Below are positions 42,043 through 49,907 of a DNA stretch of 54,524 nt, piece after piece. Position 1 is the stretch's first letter; every line of letters begins with the position of its first letter. A program made the translations under genes and the position numbers. The notes under the pieces were generated by a model, which did not search any database, was not told the origin of the DNA, and saw only the letters and a program-made list of their open reading frames with translations. The stretch covers positions 1-54,524 of the forward strand of contig CAYYPK010000041.1 of NCBI GenBank assembly GCA_964473525.1, in the 5' to 3' direction. The DNA comes from GCA-2687025 sp964473525. GTDB taxonomy: Bacteria; Poribacteria; WGA-4E; GCA-2687025.

Positions 42043-42864
42043 TCAGTCCCGAATCCTCAGTGTGTTGAGATCCCGAGTGACGATGTCGTCCGACCTGCTC
42101 AGAAGCGTTTCCATGTCGCCGCTGACGGGGATGTACCGACCCGTGAGGTGGTCGAACCTGCCGCTCACCAGCGACAGCATCACCTCGGCCACGCGCTCGG
42201 GCGGTGTTCCTCGCCCCTCATCGAACACGCGAGAGAATCCGGGACGCCATCTCTTGCCGCCAGGATCGTCCATGATGAACCGCGTCATGGACGAGAGGAT
42301 GGCGGGCGGCGCGACCGCAAACACCTTAACTCCGTGTTCGGCGGTCTCCTTCGCAAGCCCTTCGGTCAGACGCATCACACCCGTCTTGGAGCTCGCGTAG
42401 CCAGTGCAGTATGGGTGCGGGTCGCCCACGCCTCCAGAGCTGACGACGTTCAGGACGTAGCCTCGTCCCGCCGCGACCATCGCGCCCACAAGAGCGTTGC
42501 AGACGAGAAACGTGCCGCACAGATTCACGTGCACATCTCGTAGCCAGCGATCGGGGTCGACGTCCCACACGGGTCCGATCACGGAGAACGTGCCGGCGTT
42601 GTTCACGACAACGTCCGCCGGTCCGAGCGTGTCGTGGACCTCATCCGCCATCGCCTTCACCTGGTCGCGAGACGTGATGTCGACGACGAAGTGCCGCACA
42701 TCGGCGCCGTCCACCTCCAGTTCTCCAGCGGTAGCGAGGAGGTCGCTCTCCAGCACGTCCACAAGTGCCACTCGGGCGCCACGCTGCGCGAACGCGACCG
42801 CAATGGCCTTGCCAATGCCGCGAGCCGCTCCTGTGACGATCACCGTCGCTGCGCGCAACTGCAT
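42043..42864 (-). CDS. short-chain dehydrogenase/reductase (SDR)
   Basis: A 273-residue classical SDR that oxidises or reduces a sugar- or alcohol-type substrate with NAD(P). The cofactor motif is TGAARGIG (about 10-17), the structural NNAG at about 88-91, and the catalytic S...Y-x3-K appears as VSSGG and YASSK. ATG 42864 has GAGGGAAG upstream and begins the Rossmann fold directly (MQLRAATVIVTGAARGIG). The frame is open upstream to 43155 but that part is non-coding. Acidic residue D after beta-2 (LVDVLESD) favours NAD. It shares strand and neighbourhood with the Gfo/Idh gene, 265 nt upstream of it, so the two probably act on one sugar catabolic route. Confidence 0.88.
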   Translation of the reverse strand: MQLRAATVIVTGAARGIGKAIAVAFAQRGARVALVDVLESDLLATAGELEVDGADVRHFVVDITSRDQVKAMADEVHDTLGPADVVVNNAGTFSVIGPVWDVDPDRWLRDVHVNLCGTFLVCNALVGAMVAAGRGYVLNVVSSGGVGDPHPYCTGYASSKTGVMRLTEGLAKETAEHGVKVFAVAPPAILSSMTRFIMDDPGGKRWRPGFSRVFDEGRGTPPERVAEVMLSLVSGRFDHLTGRYIPVSGDMETLLSRSDDIVTRDLNTLRIRD

Positions 42865-42934
42865 GCGAGCTTCCCTCTGGTGGGTGGTTGCGGCTGCAGG
42901 CGCGCTTCCATCGGGTGAGGAGGCGATAGCAGGA

Positions 42935-42953
42935 GCCGCCGCTGCGCGGCGGC
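42935..42953. terminator. GC hairpin between Gfo/Idh and SDR genes
   Basis: GCCGCCGC-TGC-GCGGCGGC is a perfect 8-bp stem with a 3-nt loop, 177 nt past the Gfo/Idh stop and 71 nt before the SDR start. It may end the Gfo/Idh transcript or act in the SDR leader. Confidence 0.4.
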
Positions 42954-43129
42954 GCCATCGCGGGTGATTCGTAGAACTCCACTGGCAAGCCGGATCCCGC
43001 AGGCCCGATGGCGGGTGCGACAGCAGGCATCCGGCGGGACAGTACGCCAGATGGCAGGAGGCCAAGGCGTTGGCGGCGAGCCAGACGCGTGTCTGAGCGC
43101 GCCGCCAGAACCCTATGGCTAAGTAGGGC

Positions 43130-44215
43130 TTACAGCTCTGGGTTCCGCGCCGCAACTTCCTTCCCCGCCTCGTGCGAGCGGAAGATGCCGTCCATGATGA
43201 CGTTCGTGAGCAGCACGCCTTCCGCCGGGATGACCGACGGGCTGCCCGACTTTACCGACTCGCGGAACGCGATCATCTGCTGTTCCCACACGTCCACGGG
43301 CTCGTGACCCGAGACGCGGATGGTGGTCATGCCTTCCGGCGGGTTCGCGTCGAGAGTGAGCCCATCGGCGTCGGCGATGGCCTTCAGCTCGTCGGACACG
43401 GAGTCGGCGAAGACGGTTGGTCCGCCGAACTGCACGCCCGCCTGCTTGCCGAGGAAGTACGTCGGCCCCAGCGAGTCCTGGTGCACCGCCCAGGAGATCT
43501 TGAACAGCATGACGCTGCCGTTCTCGAAGCGGACCCACGCGGAGCCGAACTCCTCGACGTCCATCGCGTCCCACTTCGGATCCTGCCGCGCGAGGTGATC
43601 CGCCAGCGTCGCGGAGATGCGCACCGGCTTCGGGTAGCCCATCACGTAGAGCGCGTTGTGCATGTTGTAGACGCCAATGTCGACGATGGCGCCCGCGCCG
43701 GCGGTCTTCTTGTAGATGAACGTGTGACCTGGGATGCCACGGCGTCGGCATGCGGCGGTCTCGGAGTAGTAGATGTCGCCGAGAATGCCCTCGTCCACGA
43801 GCTTGCGGGAGAACTGCACGTCCGGGCTGAAGGTGCTGTGAATGCCGATCTGGAAGACCGTGCCGGCAGCCTTCGCCGCGCGGACCATCGCCGTCGCGTC
43901 CGCGAGGGTAGCCGCCATGGGCTTCTCGCAGAACACGTGCTTGCCGGCTTCCAGCGCCGCCACCGCGGGGCGACGGTGCGCCTGGTTGTACGTGCAGACG
44001 CTCACCGCCTCGATCTCGTCGAGTTCGAGCATCTTGTTGTAGCTGGTGAAGACGCGCGACTTCGGCACGTCCCACTCGTCGGCGGCGCGCTGCGCGGTCG
44101 CGCGGAACTTGTCGCACACGGCGACGATCTCGAAGCCGCCCGCCTTAGTGTATGCGTTGTAGTGCGCGCGGGAGATACCTCCCGTGCCGATGACGGCTAC
44201 CTTGATCGGGTCCAT
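43130..44215 (-). CDS. Gfo/Idh/MocA family oxidoreductase
   Basis: A 361-residue NAD(P)-dependent oxidoreductase. The N-terminal Rossmann domain carries VAVIGTGGISRAHYNAY (about 6-22) and the family's EKP motif (VFCEKPMAATLADA, about 93-106). The C-terminal alpha/beta domain includes GAGAIVDIGVYNMHNALYVMG (about 172-192) with the conserved G-x-x-x-D-x-G-x-H-like helix. Members act on inositol, glucose, and other sugars or sugar acids. GAGGA precedes ATG 44215. Divergent from the DHDPS-like gene, with which it likely shares a pathway. A decayed second copy lies at 41957-42037. Confidence 0.92.
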   Translation of the reverse strand: MDPIKVAVIGTGGISRAHYNAYTKAGGFEIVAVCDKFRATAQRAADEWDVPKSRVFTSYNKMLELDEIEAVSVCTYNQAHRRPAVAALEAGKHVFCEKPMAATLADATAMVRAAKAAGTVFQIGIHSTFSPDVQFSRKLVDEGILGDIYYSETAACRRRGIPGHTFIYKKTAGAGAIVDIGVYNMHNALYVMGYPKPVRISATLADHLARQDPKWDAMDVEEFGSAWVRFENGSVMLFKISWAVHQDSLGPTYFLGKQAGVQFGGPTVFADSVSDELKAIADADGLTLDANPPEGMTTIRVSGHEPVDVWEQQMIAFRESVKSGSPSVIPAEGVLLTNVIMDGIFRSHEAGKEVAARNPEL

Positions 44216-44463
44216 GAGATGTCCTCGCAGAAGTGTTCAAGACAGATACCGTATCGAGGCGGACGCGGCGGCGAGTGTACACGCCGAACCACCGGCTCAC
44301 AATCCGCGCGAAATGGCCGCCAACATATAGCTCGCAGCGTCCTACGAAGCCACTCCGGAAGCCGCCACGCCGATCGCCAAGACGCCGCGCCACGACGCCG
44401 AGGGCATGGGCGCGTCAGTGCGGCCTACGCCACTTGCAGGCGAAGACGAACGTGTGGCTCACA

Positions 44464-44493
44464 TTGACCGGATTGGGCGGCGAGTGCTAGAAT
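44464..44493 (+). promoter_or_regulatory. sigma-70 promoter of the DHDPS-like/HAD operon
   Basis: TTGACC (44464-44469), an 18-nt spacer and TAGAAT (44488-44493) stand 42 nt before the gene. The 14 bases at and before the -10 are identical to the tRNA-Gln promoter. The rest of the 320-nt divergent region (44216-44535) holds no gene; the leftward Gfo/Idh promoter should also be in it. Confidence 0.7.
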
Positions 44494-44535
44494 CGCGCCC
44501 CACGCAGGCCGCCGTCACGAAGCCAAGGATGCAAC

Positions 44536-45435
44536 ATGCTGCCCATCCCGCCCACGGGACTGTTCCCGCCCTCCATCACACCGTTGGACGCGGACGAACG
44601 CCTCGACGAGGCGGGTCTCGAACGTCAGCTCGAGCGGCTCATCGGCGCGGGCGTGCACGGCTTCTTCATGTTGGGCACGTCGGGCGAGGGGACGACGCTC
44701 ACCGACGACACGACGTGGGAAGCTATCAGCGCGACGAAGCGAATCGTCGCGGGGCGCGTGCCGATCATCGCGTCGGCGATGGACACGTCGACGGAGCGCG
44801 TACTGGCGAACATCGCGGGCATGAAAGACGTTGGCGTGGACGCCGTCGCGATCTCGCCGCCGTACTACTTCATGCCGTTCCACGACCGCGACATGCTCGC
44901 CTTTTACACGACGCTGGCGGAGAAGTCGTCGCTGCCGATCTTCATCTACAACATCCCGTCCACGACGAAGGTGACACTGCCCGTGGACGTCATCGCCCAG
45001 CTCGCGCAGATGGACAACATCGTCGGCGTGAAGGACAGCACTGGGAACTGGGCGCACGGCGTCGAACTGTTGGACCGAGTCGCGGAGCGGGACGATTTCG
45101 CCGTGTTCCTCGGGTCGCATCTCGTCGCCGGTCAGGGACTGATGTTCGGCGCCCGCGGGGCGATCATGTCGCTGGCGAACATCGACCCTGTTACCTGCCT
45201 CTCGCTCTACGAGGCAGGACGCGATGGCAACGTCGCTGAGGCCGTGCGGTGCACGCGGCGCCTGCTTCGGCTGGGGACGATCTTCCGCCACGGCGCCCAG
45301 CCTCCGGCGCTCAAGACAGCGCTGGAGCTCATGGGCGTCTGCGGCCATCAGTCGACGCATCCCAATCTGCCGCTCACGCCGGAGGCGGTCGTCTTCGTAG
45401 AGGACACGCTCCGGGAACTTGACCTGCTGGCATGA
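44536..45435 (+). CDS. dihydrodipicolinate synthase/N-acetylneuraminate lyase family protein
   Basis: A 299-residue class I aldolase-fold enzyme. The pyruvate-binding GTSGEG (47-52), catalytic Tyr138 (FIYNIPS) and Schiff-base Lys166 (GVKDSTG) are all present. The spacing is that of the DapA/NanA superfamily. An active retro-aldol or dehydratase function on a keto-sugar acid fits the catabolic neighbours better than lysine synthesis; the residue after the GVKD motif and the unusual PYYFMPFHDRDML loop do not decide between DHDPS, NAL and KDG-type enzymes. Start ATG 44536 follows the promoter at 44464. The stop overlaps the next ATG (ATGA). Confidence 0.9.
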   Translation: MLPIPPTGLFPPSITPLDADERLDEAGLERQLERLIGAGVHGFFMLGTSGEGTTLTDDTTWEAISATKRIVAGRVPIIASAMDTSTERVLANIAGMKDVGVDAVAISPPYYFMPFHDRDMLAFYTTLAEKSSLPIFIYNIPSTTKVTLPVDVIAQLAQMDNIVGVKDSTGNWAHGVELLDRVAERDDFAVFLGSHLVAGQGLMFGARGAIMSLANIDPVTCLSLYEAGRDGNVAEAVRCTRRLLRLGTIFRHGAQPPALKTALELMGVCGHQSTHPNLPLTPEAVVFVEDTLRELDLLA

Positions 45436-46259
45436 CGCCTGTCCTTGCCGTCGACTTCGACGAGACGATCACGACCGCGGACACCGTCGCGCGGCTGCCG
45501 AAGCTCGCCTGCGAGTACCTGTCGGACTCCGACGCCGGCCAGCGGATGCGCTCATGGGAAGCCGGCGTATCGTCGTACGTCGCCGACTGGCGTGAGACGT
45601 TCGCCGCCGTCCTGGCATCTCCGCCGGACGCGCCCACCGCGGCGGAGCGCGTCGACGCGTTCTCGCGCATATTCTCCCACATTGAGAACGGCTCGCTGGA
45701 CGCCATTGAGCGTCGAGGTCTGCTCCAGGGCATCCCCCGCGCGGCGCTGGTGCGCTGTGGCGAGGGCATACGCAAGCGCGACGGCGCGATCGAGACACTT
45801 GCCGACGCGCGGCGACGTGGGTTCGACGTGCACATCGTCTCCGCGAACTGGTCGACCGACATGCTGCGGGGAGCCGTGGGCGAGGCAACGCCGATCCACA
45901 GCAATGACCTGGAATTCGACACGCAGGACGTGACTACCGGGCGATTTCTGCGGAACATGGTCTCCGCCCGCGACAAGCGCGCCCGGCTGAAGGAGCTGGC
46001 GCGAGGTCGGGTCGTCTACATCGGCGATGGGATGAACGACCTTGCGGCGCTCATGCAGGCGGACCTAGGCATCGTCATTGGACAGAAGCCCGACATGATG
46101 CGCGTGTGCAAGGCGCTGCGCATACCCATGCACGACGTGTGCGATGCGTCTTGCGTGGTGGCGGGAGAGTCCGTGCTGCGCGTCGATGGCTGGGACGAGA
46201 TCGCCACGACGCTGTTTGAGCGGGAAAGGGTGGGAGTCGAACCCACCGCGGACGGTTGA
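45432..46259 (+). CDS. HAD-superfamily phosphatase (phosphoserine-phosphatase/MtnX-like)
   Basis: A 275-residue HAD hydrolase with motif I D8-F-D10-E-T12 (nucleophile and acid), motif II HIVSANWS (about 136-143), a conserved Lys in SARDKRARL (about 177-185), and motif III/IV VVYIGDGMNDLAAL (about 194-207). A helical cap of about 100 residues lies between motifs I and II, as in SerB/MtnX-like enzymes. The substrate is unknown; coupling with the DHDPS-like gene suggests a phosphorylated catabolic intermediate. Its last dozen codons (RVGVEPTADG) lie opposite the 3' end of the tRNA-Sec gene, so the true C-terminus is constrained by the tRNA rather than by protein function. Confidence 0.88.
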   Translation: MTPVLAVDFDETITTADTVARLPKLACEYLSDSDAGQRMRSWEAGVSSYVADWRETFAAVLASPPDAPTAAERVDAFSRIFSHIENGSLDAIERRGLLQGIPRAALVRCGEGIRKRDGAIETLADARRRGFDVHIVSANWSTDMLRGAVGEATPIHSNDLEFDTQDVTTGRFLRNMVSARDKRARLKELARGRVVYIGDGMNDLAALMQADLGIVIGQKPDMMRVCKALRIPMHDVCDASCVVAGESVLRVDGWDEIATTLFERERVGVEPTADG

Positions 46260-46312
46260 CGCCCGCATCCGGTTTTGAAGACCGGTAGGGCCACCGGACC
46301 CTATCCTCCCCC
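46221..46312 (-). tRNA. selC: tRNA-Sec (TCA), selenocysteine
   Basis: A 92-nt tRNA with all selenocysteine features. It has an 8-bp acceptor (GGGGGAGG/CCTTTCCC with two G.U), D-arm TAGGG/CCCTA, anticodon stem CCGGT/ACCGG with loop CTTCAAA (anticodon TCA), and a long variable arm with a 7-bp stem GCGGGCG/CGTCCGC. The T-arm is GTGGG-TTCGACT-CCCAC and the discriminator is G. The 8+5 acceptor-T stack is the bacterial Sec form. CCA is not encoded, unlike in tRNA-Gln. It overlaps the convergent HAD gene by 39 nt. SelA, SelB and SelD are not in the window. Confidence 0.95.
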
Positions 46313-46464
46313 GTGCGGTCGAGCATGGGGAATTATACCGCCCCACGGCCCCGCCGTATCGTACCATCGGCGCTTTGCATCGGCATTGCCACCGGCCCGT
46401 TCCCCGCACCGGCACCGCTAGCGGTGACCCACAGCCTGATGCGGTCAGATGCCACCAGCCGACG

Positions 46465-46487
46465 CGAGTCTGCCCTTCGCAGACTCG
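46465..46487 (-). terminator. hairpin downstream of the ATPase-PIN operon
   Basis: CGAGTCTGC-CCTTC-GCAGACTCG is a perfect 9-bp stem with a 5-nt loop, 9 nt past the PIN gene's stop. There is no T-tract. A 14-nt palindrome CACCGCTAGCGGTG lies further down at 46413-46426. Confidence 0.5.
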
Positions 46488-46495
46488 TCGCGCCG

Positions 46496-46969
46496 TTAGC
46501 CCTGTAGATTCCGTAGTCTGGCACCGCCGAATCTCCGAATCAGGGGCTCGTGCTCCGCGCGCTTGTATATCTTCACGACAAGGGGCGACGCGTACAGGAT
46601 CCTGTCCTGAACGAACTGGTAAGAGCGTTCGTCATGGGAACAGAGCAACTGACATCGAGACACGTCAAGCAGAGCTATGATGTGCTGGTCATCGCATCCC
46701 GTGCCACATGTCTCCGCCGTGACGACCTCTACGCGGGCATCTACCATGTCGTCGCATACGTGCACGACGTTGCCACGGTCGCGGTGGAGCTTGAGAAGTC
46801 CCGCGTATCGGTACAGCTTGCCCACCTCAGCCCTGTATCGCGTGCCCCCGACGACCATCACGCCCGCACCCTTGTCGATCCACTTCAGCACCGGCTCAAA
46901 ATCGGAGTGGCTGCTGTCGTTGGGGTTGAAGACACAAGGCAGCACGTTGACATCGATGACGACACCCAC
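46496..46969 (-). CDS. PIN-domain nuclease partnered with AAA ATPase
   Basis: A 157-residue protein with the PIN (FEN-like) nuclease layout: D6 in VVIDVNVL, E48 in RYRAEVGKL, D94 in GCDDQHIIALLDV, and D113 in LLCSHDERS, giving the usual acidic metal-binding set. The QHIIALL-x(6)-LLCSHDE pattern is typical of PIN C-terminal halves. Starts at GTG 46969, 4 nt after the stop of the upstream ATPase gene, so the two are surely co-translated. Most small PIN proteins are RNases of VapC-type toxins with a small antitoxin; here no VapB-like gene is adjacent, and the ATPase may control it instead. Predicted to cut RNA on activation. Confidence 0.75.
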   Translation of the reverse strand: MGVVIDVNVLPCVFNPNDSSHSDFEPVLKWIDKGAGVMVVGGTRYRAEVGKLYRYAGLLKLHRDRGNVVHVCDDMVDARVEVVTAETCGTGCDDQHIIALLDVSRCQLLCSHDERSYQFVQDRILYASPLVVKIYKRAEHEPLIRRFGGARLRNLQG

Positions 46970-46973
46970 TTCG

Positions 46974-48326
46974 CTATAGCTCCAGGAGGTCTGTTGCTTC
47001 TCTGATGAAGAACTCGCGGAACTCCTTCGGCTGCTCGCGACCGTACTGACCGTCCGCAGAGATGGGGATCTGCGTCAACACGTTCCTCCCATCCATGCGT
47101 TGAAAGAACAACACTTGCGCGTTCAGCGGGTCACCATCACCGTCGGTGTCTCGGCGCATCGCTAGGCGGAACCGGTCGATGATATAGTCCGAGTGTGTCT
47201 CGAGCACGAAGTGATGTCCACGCTCCTTCGACAGGCCAAAGATCAAGTCACCGAGTGCCGCCTGCGCGCGTGGATGCAGGTGCACCTCCGGTTGCTCAAC
47301 GGCGTAGAGGCCGTCCCTGCTCCCACCTAGAAACTCGACAATGAGCGGCAGAACCTGAGACACACCATAGCCTACGTCACCGATGTTGACACGGATATCG
47401 GCGAACTTGACGAGGAGCTCAAACGGCCCGTGGAATGCTGGGCCGAATGTGTGTGCCACGATCGCTTCGAAGAGCCCACTCGCCTGCCCAAACGTGGCCA
47501 GCTTCTCAGTGAAACGCCGTGAACTCCGCCCCTTCAGGGTGTTGCGAAGCATGTGCGGGACGTGCATCCCCTCAGGGTTGAAGTCCCCCGGCGCCCCACT
47601 GTAGAAGCGTTGAGGCCTCGTGCGTATCGGTGCCAAGCGTGTTACAGATCGGTTGTATCGAGGGTGCGCGAACGAGTAGCTAACACGTGACCCACCCCTC
47701 GCCCGGCCGAGTCTCCATCCGCTGGCCATGGCCAGCGCCATGTAGGGCGGCAGCTCTCGGCGTATCGGTGGACTTGTACGCCATGCGCTCCATCCAGGGT
47801 CGCTGGGCACGGCTGGGCGTCCCACGCGTCCGAAGAGGTCCAACGCCTCCTCCTCATCCGCCAGTTCCTCTGGGCCCTCTAGAATGCAGTGGTGTACCCA
47901 TTTGGTCTTATAGGACAGAGCGATGCCTAGTCCGCTGCGGTAGTGGATGCATCCCGTTGCGACGGGCATGCCATCGCGGCTCGTAAACGTGATAATGGTG
48001 AATTCCGCGCGCCGCCTGTCAGTAGTCGCAGTGGATGTCTGGACCCATCCCACGCGGAAGTACGACTTGTCAGTTGACGACGCCGATACGATGTTCGCGT
48101 ACTGCCCCAAATCCGTCTCCCGCTGGAGCTCCTCAGCGGGCGCTATAAAGAACTGTTGGCGGGACAGAAGCTCGATCAGCTTGAGGAATGAACTCTTGCC
48201 TGTGCTGTTCTCGCCGACAAGGAAGGAGACGTCGTGCAGGGGAACGAGCGTGTCCGTGAATCCCCGGAAGTTGTCCATGTACACGTACTGCAGGGAAGTG
48301 TCCTCCGCCGCGCGCCGCGCGGGCAT
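46974..48326 (-). CDS. AAA_15/AAA_21 (OLD-like, ABC-type) ATPase
   Basis: A 450-residue ATPase of the SMC/Rad50/OLD-like group. It begins with the usual core YVYMDNFRGF and Walker A FLVGENSTGKSSFL (36-48). The signature-like helix is VGYGVSQVLPLIVEFLGG, Walker B LYAVEQPEVHLHPRAQAALGDLIF (key residues E-Q-P-E-x-H-L-H-P), and the switch motif FVLETHSDYIIDRFR. No TOPRIM or other nuclease domain follows; the nuclease function appears to be supplied by the PIN protein encoded right after. Such ATPases sense DNA ends or phage components in systems like Septu, PARIS and Gabija. ATG 48326 has no clear ribosome site. Confidence 0.85.
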   Translation of the reverse strand: MPARRAAEDTSLQYVYMDNFRGFTDTLVPLHDVSFLVGENSTGKSSFLKLIELLSRQQFFIAPAEELQRETDLGQYANIVSASSTDKSYFRVGWVQTSTATTDRRRAEFTIITFTSRDGMPVATGCIHYRSGLGIALSYKTKWVHHCILEGPEELADEEEALDLFGRVGRPAVPSDPGWSAWRTSPPIRRELPPYMALAMASGWRLGRARGGSRVSYSFAHPRYNRSVTRLAPIRTRPQRFYSGAPGDFNPEGMHVPHMLRNTLKGRSSRRFTEKLATFGQASGLFEAIVAHTFGPAFHGPFELLVKFADIRVNIGDVGYGVSQVLPLIVEFLGGSRDGLYAVEQPEVHLHPRAQAALGDLIFGLSKERGHHFVLETHSDYIIDRFRLAMRRDTDGDGDPLNAQVLFFQRMDGRNVLTQIPISADGQYGREQPKEFREFFIREATDLLEL

Positions 48327-48535
48327 GTGCCGTGGTGTAGCTATCGACCGGACGTTACAAGATAGCTATGTCCCACGCAAGCGGCATGGCCGGCGATTTC
48401 CCAAGGCTGCGCCCCAGAAGCGCGGCGCCTTGGCGCTGTCCGACCGTGGGATGGGTGGGGTTGAGCAACGCGCCGTGCCTGCGACCATCGTGGGGTCGTC
48501 TTGCAGTCGATGGGCAGCAAGGCTGCACAGGGGCT

Positions 48536-48835
48536 TCAGCTACTGGCGGCCGCGACCGGCACGGGTTCGGGCGTCGCCACGACAAGCGCCCCGGTCTCCG
48601 TCAGGTGCGCGACCATCCGTGCGTAGTCGACCGTAACGGATTCGACGCCGGGAACGGCTACGCGGCTCTCAATAGCTCCGAGTGCGCGCATGGTCTCCTG
48701 CGTGAAGTTCCGGCTAGCGCACATCTCGCAGACCAGAGAAGGCACCCCTCGGGTCACGAATATCGACCCGTCTACGTCGTCCACGATCGTCGTACGCTCC
48801 TCGACGAATTCATCGCCGCATGGACATTTTCTCAT
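48536..48835 (-). CDS. YgiT-type zinc-finger antitoxin
   Basis: A 99-residue protein starting MRKCPCG, with a second knuckle VCEMCASRNF at about 35-45, the YgiT/MqsA N-terminal zinc-finger pattern (C-x-C...C-x2-C) including the RGVPSLVCE link. The C-terminal half lacks an obvious helix-turn-helix and ends in a low-complexity PEPVPVAAASS tail, so DNA binding may be weak. Its AAGGAG ribosome site lies within the end of the toxin gene, and the two overlap by 4 nt (ATGA type), the standard toxin-first order. It should neutralise the DUF4258 protein and repress the pair. Confidence 0.8.
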   Translation of the reverse strand: MRKCPCGDEFVEERTTIVDDVDGSIFVTRGVPSLVCEMCASRNFTQETMRALGAIESRVAVPGVESVTVDYARMVAHLTETGALVVATPEPVPVAAASS

Positions 48836-49122
48836 TGCCTTCTCCTTTCTCGGAAGCCCGGCTCCCAGCGATCCGGCGTCGGTTCGTACACGGTGACGAC
48901 AACGCCGAGCGCGGACGCCTCATCATAGGCTACCACAACGTGCACCGGGCGGCCCTCGATGAAGTCCAAGTAGATGCGCGTCGGCAACGTTCGGCCCGCT
49001 CGGTGCGTGTCCTCAATGATCGACCCACGTTCTACGACGATCTCGCCAGCTTCTTCGCTGATGCCTCTTTCTCGGCGTCGTCGCCTTGCTTCGGCTGACC
49101 ACAGGAAGGTCGCGTACCGCAT
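48832..49122 (-). CDS. DUF4258 toxin-like protein
   Basis: A 96-residue protein. ARRRRRERGISEEAGEIVVERGSIIED matches the R-x2-RGI-x4-(I/V)-x8-I-E-D start, and EGRPVHVVVAYDE and VVTVYEPTPDRWEPGFRERRR match the C-terminus of the DUF4258 family, relatives of RelE/BrnT-type toxins. It is the first gene of a toxin-antitoxin pair, directly followed by the YgiT-type antitoxin. Probably an RNase-like inhibitor of translation, by family analogy. It borders the ATPase-PIN pair on the same strand, separated from it by about 210 nt. Confidence 0.82.
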   Translation of the reverse strand: MRYATFLWSAEARRRRRERGISEEAGEIVVERGSIIEDTHRAGRTLPTRIYLDFIEGRPVHVVVAYDEASALGVVVTVYEPTPDRWEPGFRERRRQ

Positions 49123-49301
49123 GATGGCATTTCCAACGGTGGTTGCCGCTCACGTCGGCGGCGTCTGTCCACGCCTCCGCGACCTACGGAGCCGCGTAGG
49201 CCCGCCACGTCCTCCTCTGGACGCGCGACAGGCCCCGCGAGCGTGGTGAAATCCAGCGCGTTGCGCTCCGCAGGGCCGCGCTTGACCAGCCCCTCGAGCA
49301 T
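49032..49301 (-). CDS. doubtful small ORF upstream of the DUF4258 gene
   Basis: ATG 49301 has a very good ribosome site (GGAAGGAG, 6 nt spacing) and opens an 89-residue frame starting MLEGLVKRGPAERNALDF. The frame runs 91 nt into the DUF4258 gene in another register and becomes Arg-rich, which is unlikely for a real protein. It may be a frame-shifted or shortened leader gene; the first 36 residues look most protein-like. Confidence 0.2.
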   Translation of the reverse strand: MLEGLVKRGPAERNALDFTTLAGPVARPEEDVAGLRGSVGRGGVDRRRRRERQPPLEMPSCGTRPSCGQPKQGDDAEKEASAKKLARSS

Positions 49302-49907
49302 GTCTGCTCCTTCCGCACGACACGGTCTGCCTCCCAGCGGGCATCCTGTTGGCCTATGCCTGAAGGACATGTTGGGCTTGCGGTCGGAAGTGGGTGATAG
49401 CGCGTAGCATGGGTTCGGCGTCACGGCTCGCCGCCTGACGAACCTGTTCGAGGGCTTCCTCGGCAGCTCGGCGTGATCTGACGCGTGGCGCGTCAGGATG
49501 GGGGTCCACGCTTAGAAGGTCGCTGGCGCCATCGTGGGACTTCTGGTCGCTGCTGCCGCCGGAATGTTCCACCGGGGCGACCGCCCTCTGCTCCCGGGGG
49601 CGCGCGGTGACGTTGTGTGGTCTGGATCCTAACCGGCGAGCGATGGGAAACCGCATCGTCTACTCTCCGTCGGCGCGAACAAAGCGTGACACGCCCCGCC
49701 GCTGGACACACTGCGGGCGCGTGACGAGATTGGTCGGCTTAGGAGAGTGGGATGAGTCGAAATCGTCTGGGAGGCTCTTCGGCCTGTGTCCTTGTTTGAC
49801 TACGATAGCCGACGCCGCGAGTTACGACCAGTGTAGGGCTCGGCGCCGGCACAGCGCAACAGCCTGCGAGGGTAGCGCCATTGCACATGCGGCTCTGGAG
49901 CCCGCGA
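49123..49907. other. 785-nt region without a convincing gene
   Basis: It lies between the DUF4258 gene and the TPP-enzyme stop. Besides the doubtful frame beginning at 49301, a 100-residue minus-strand frame (49354-49656) ends ...RRAAEEALEQVRQAASRD and a short tail; it has moderate third-position GC and no ribosome site. I see no RNA gene. Given the conflict genes next to it, decayed mobile or toxin-antitoxin genes are possible. Confidence 0.3.

Noticed and set aside
46413..46426. 14-nt palindrome CACCGCTAGCGGTG as an operator
   Set aside because: It lies between a gene end and a tRNA end with no start codon near, so regulation is unlikely; kept only as a mention.
49354..49656. 100-residue minus-strand frame with a helical, charged C-terminus (considered as FlgM-like)
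   Set aside because: No ribosome site, only moderate third-position GC, and no convincing FlgM pattern.
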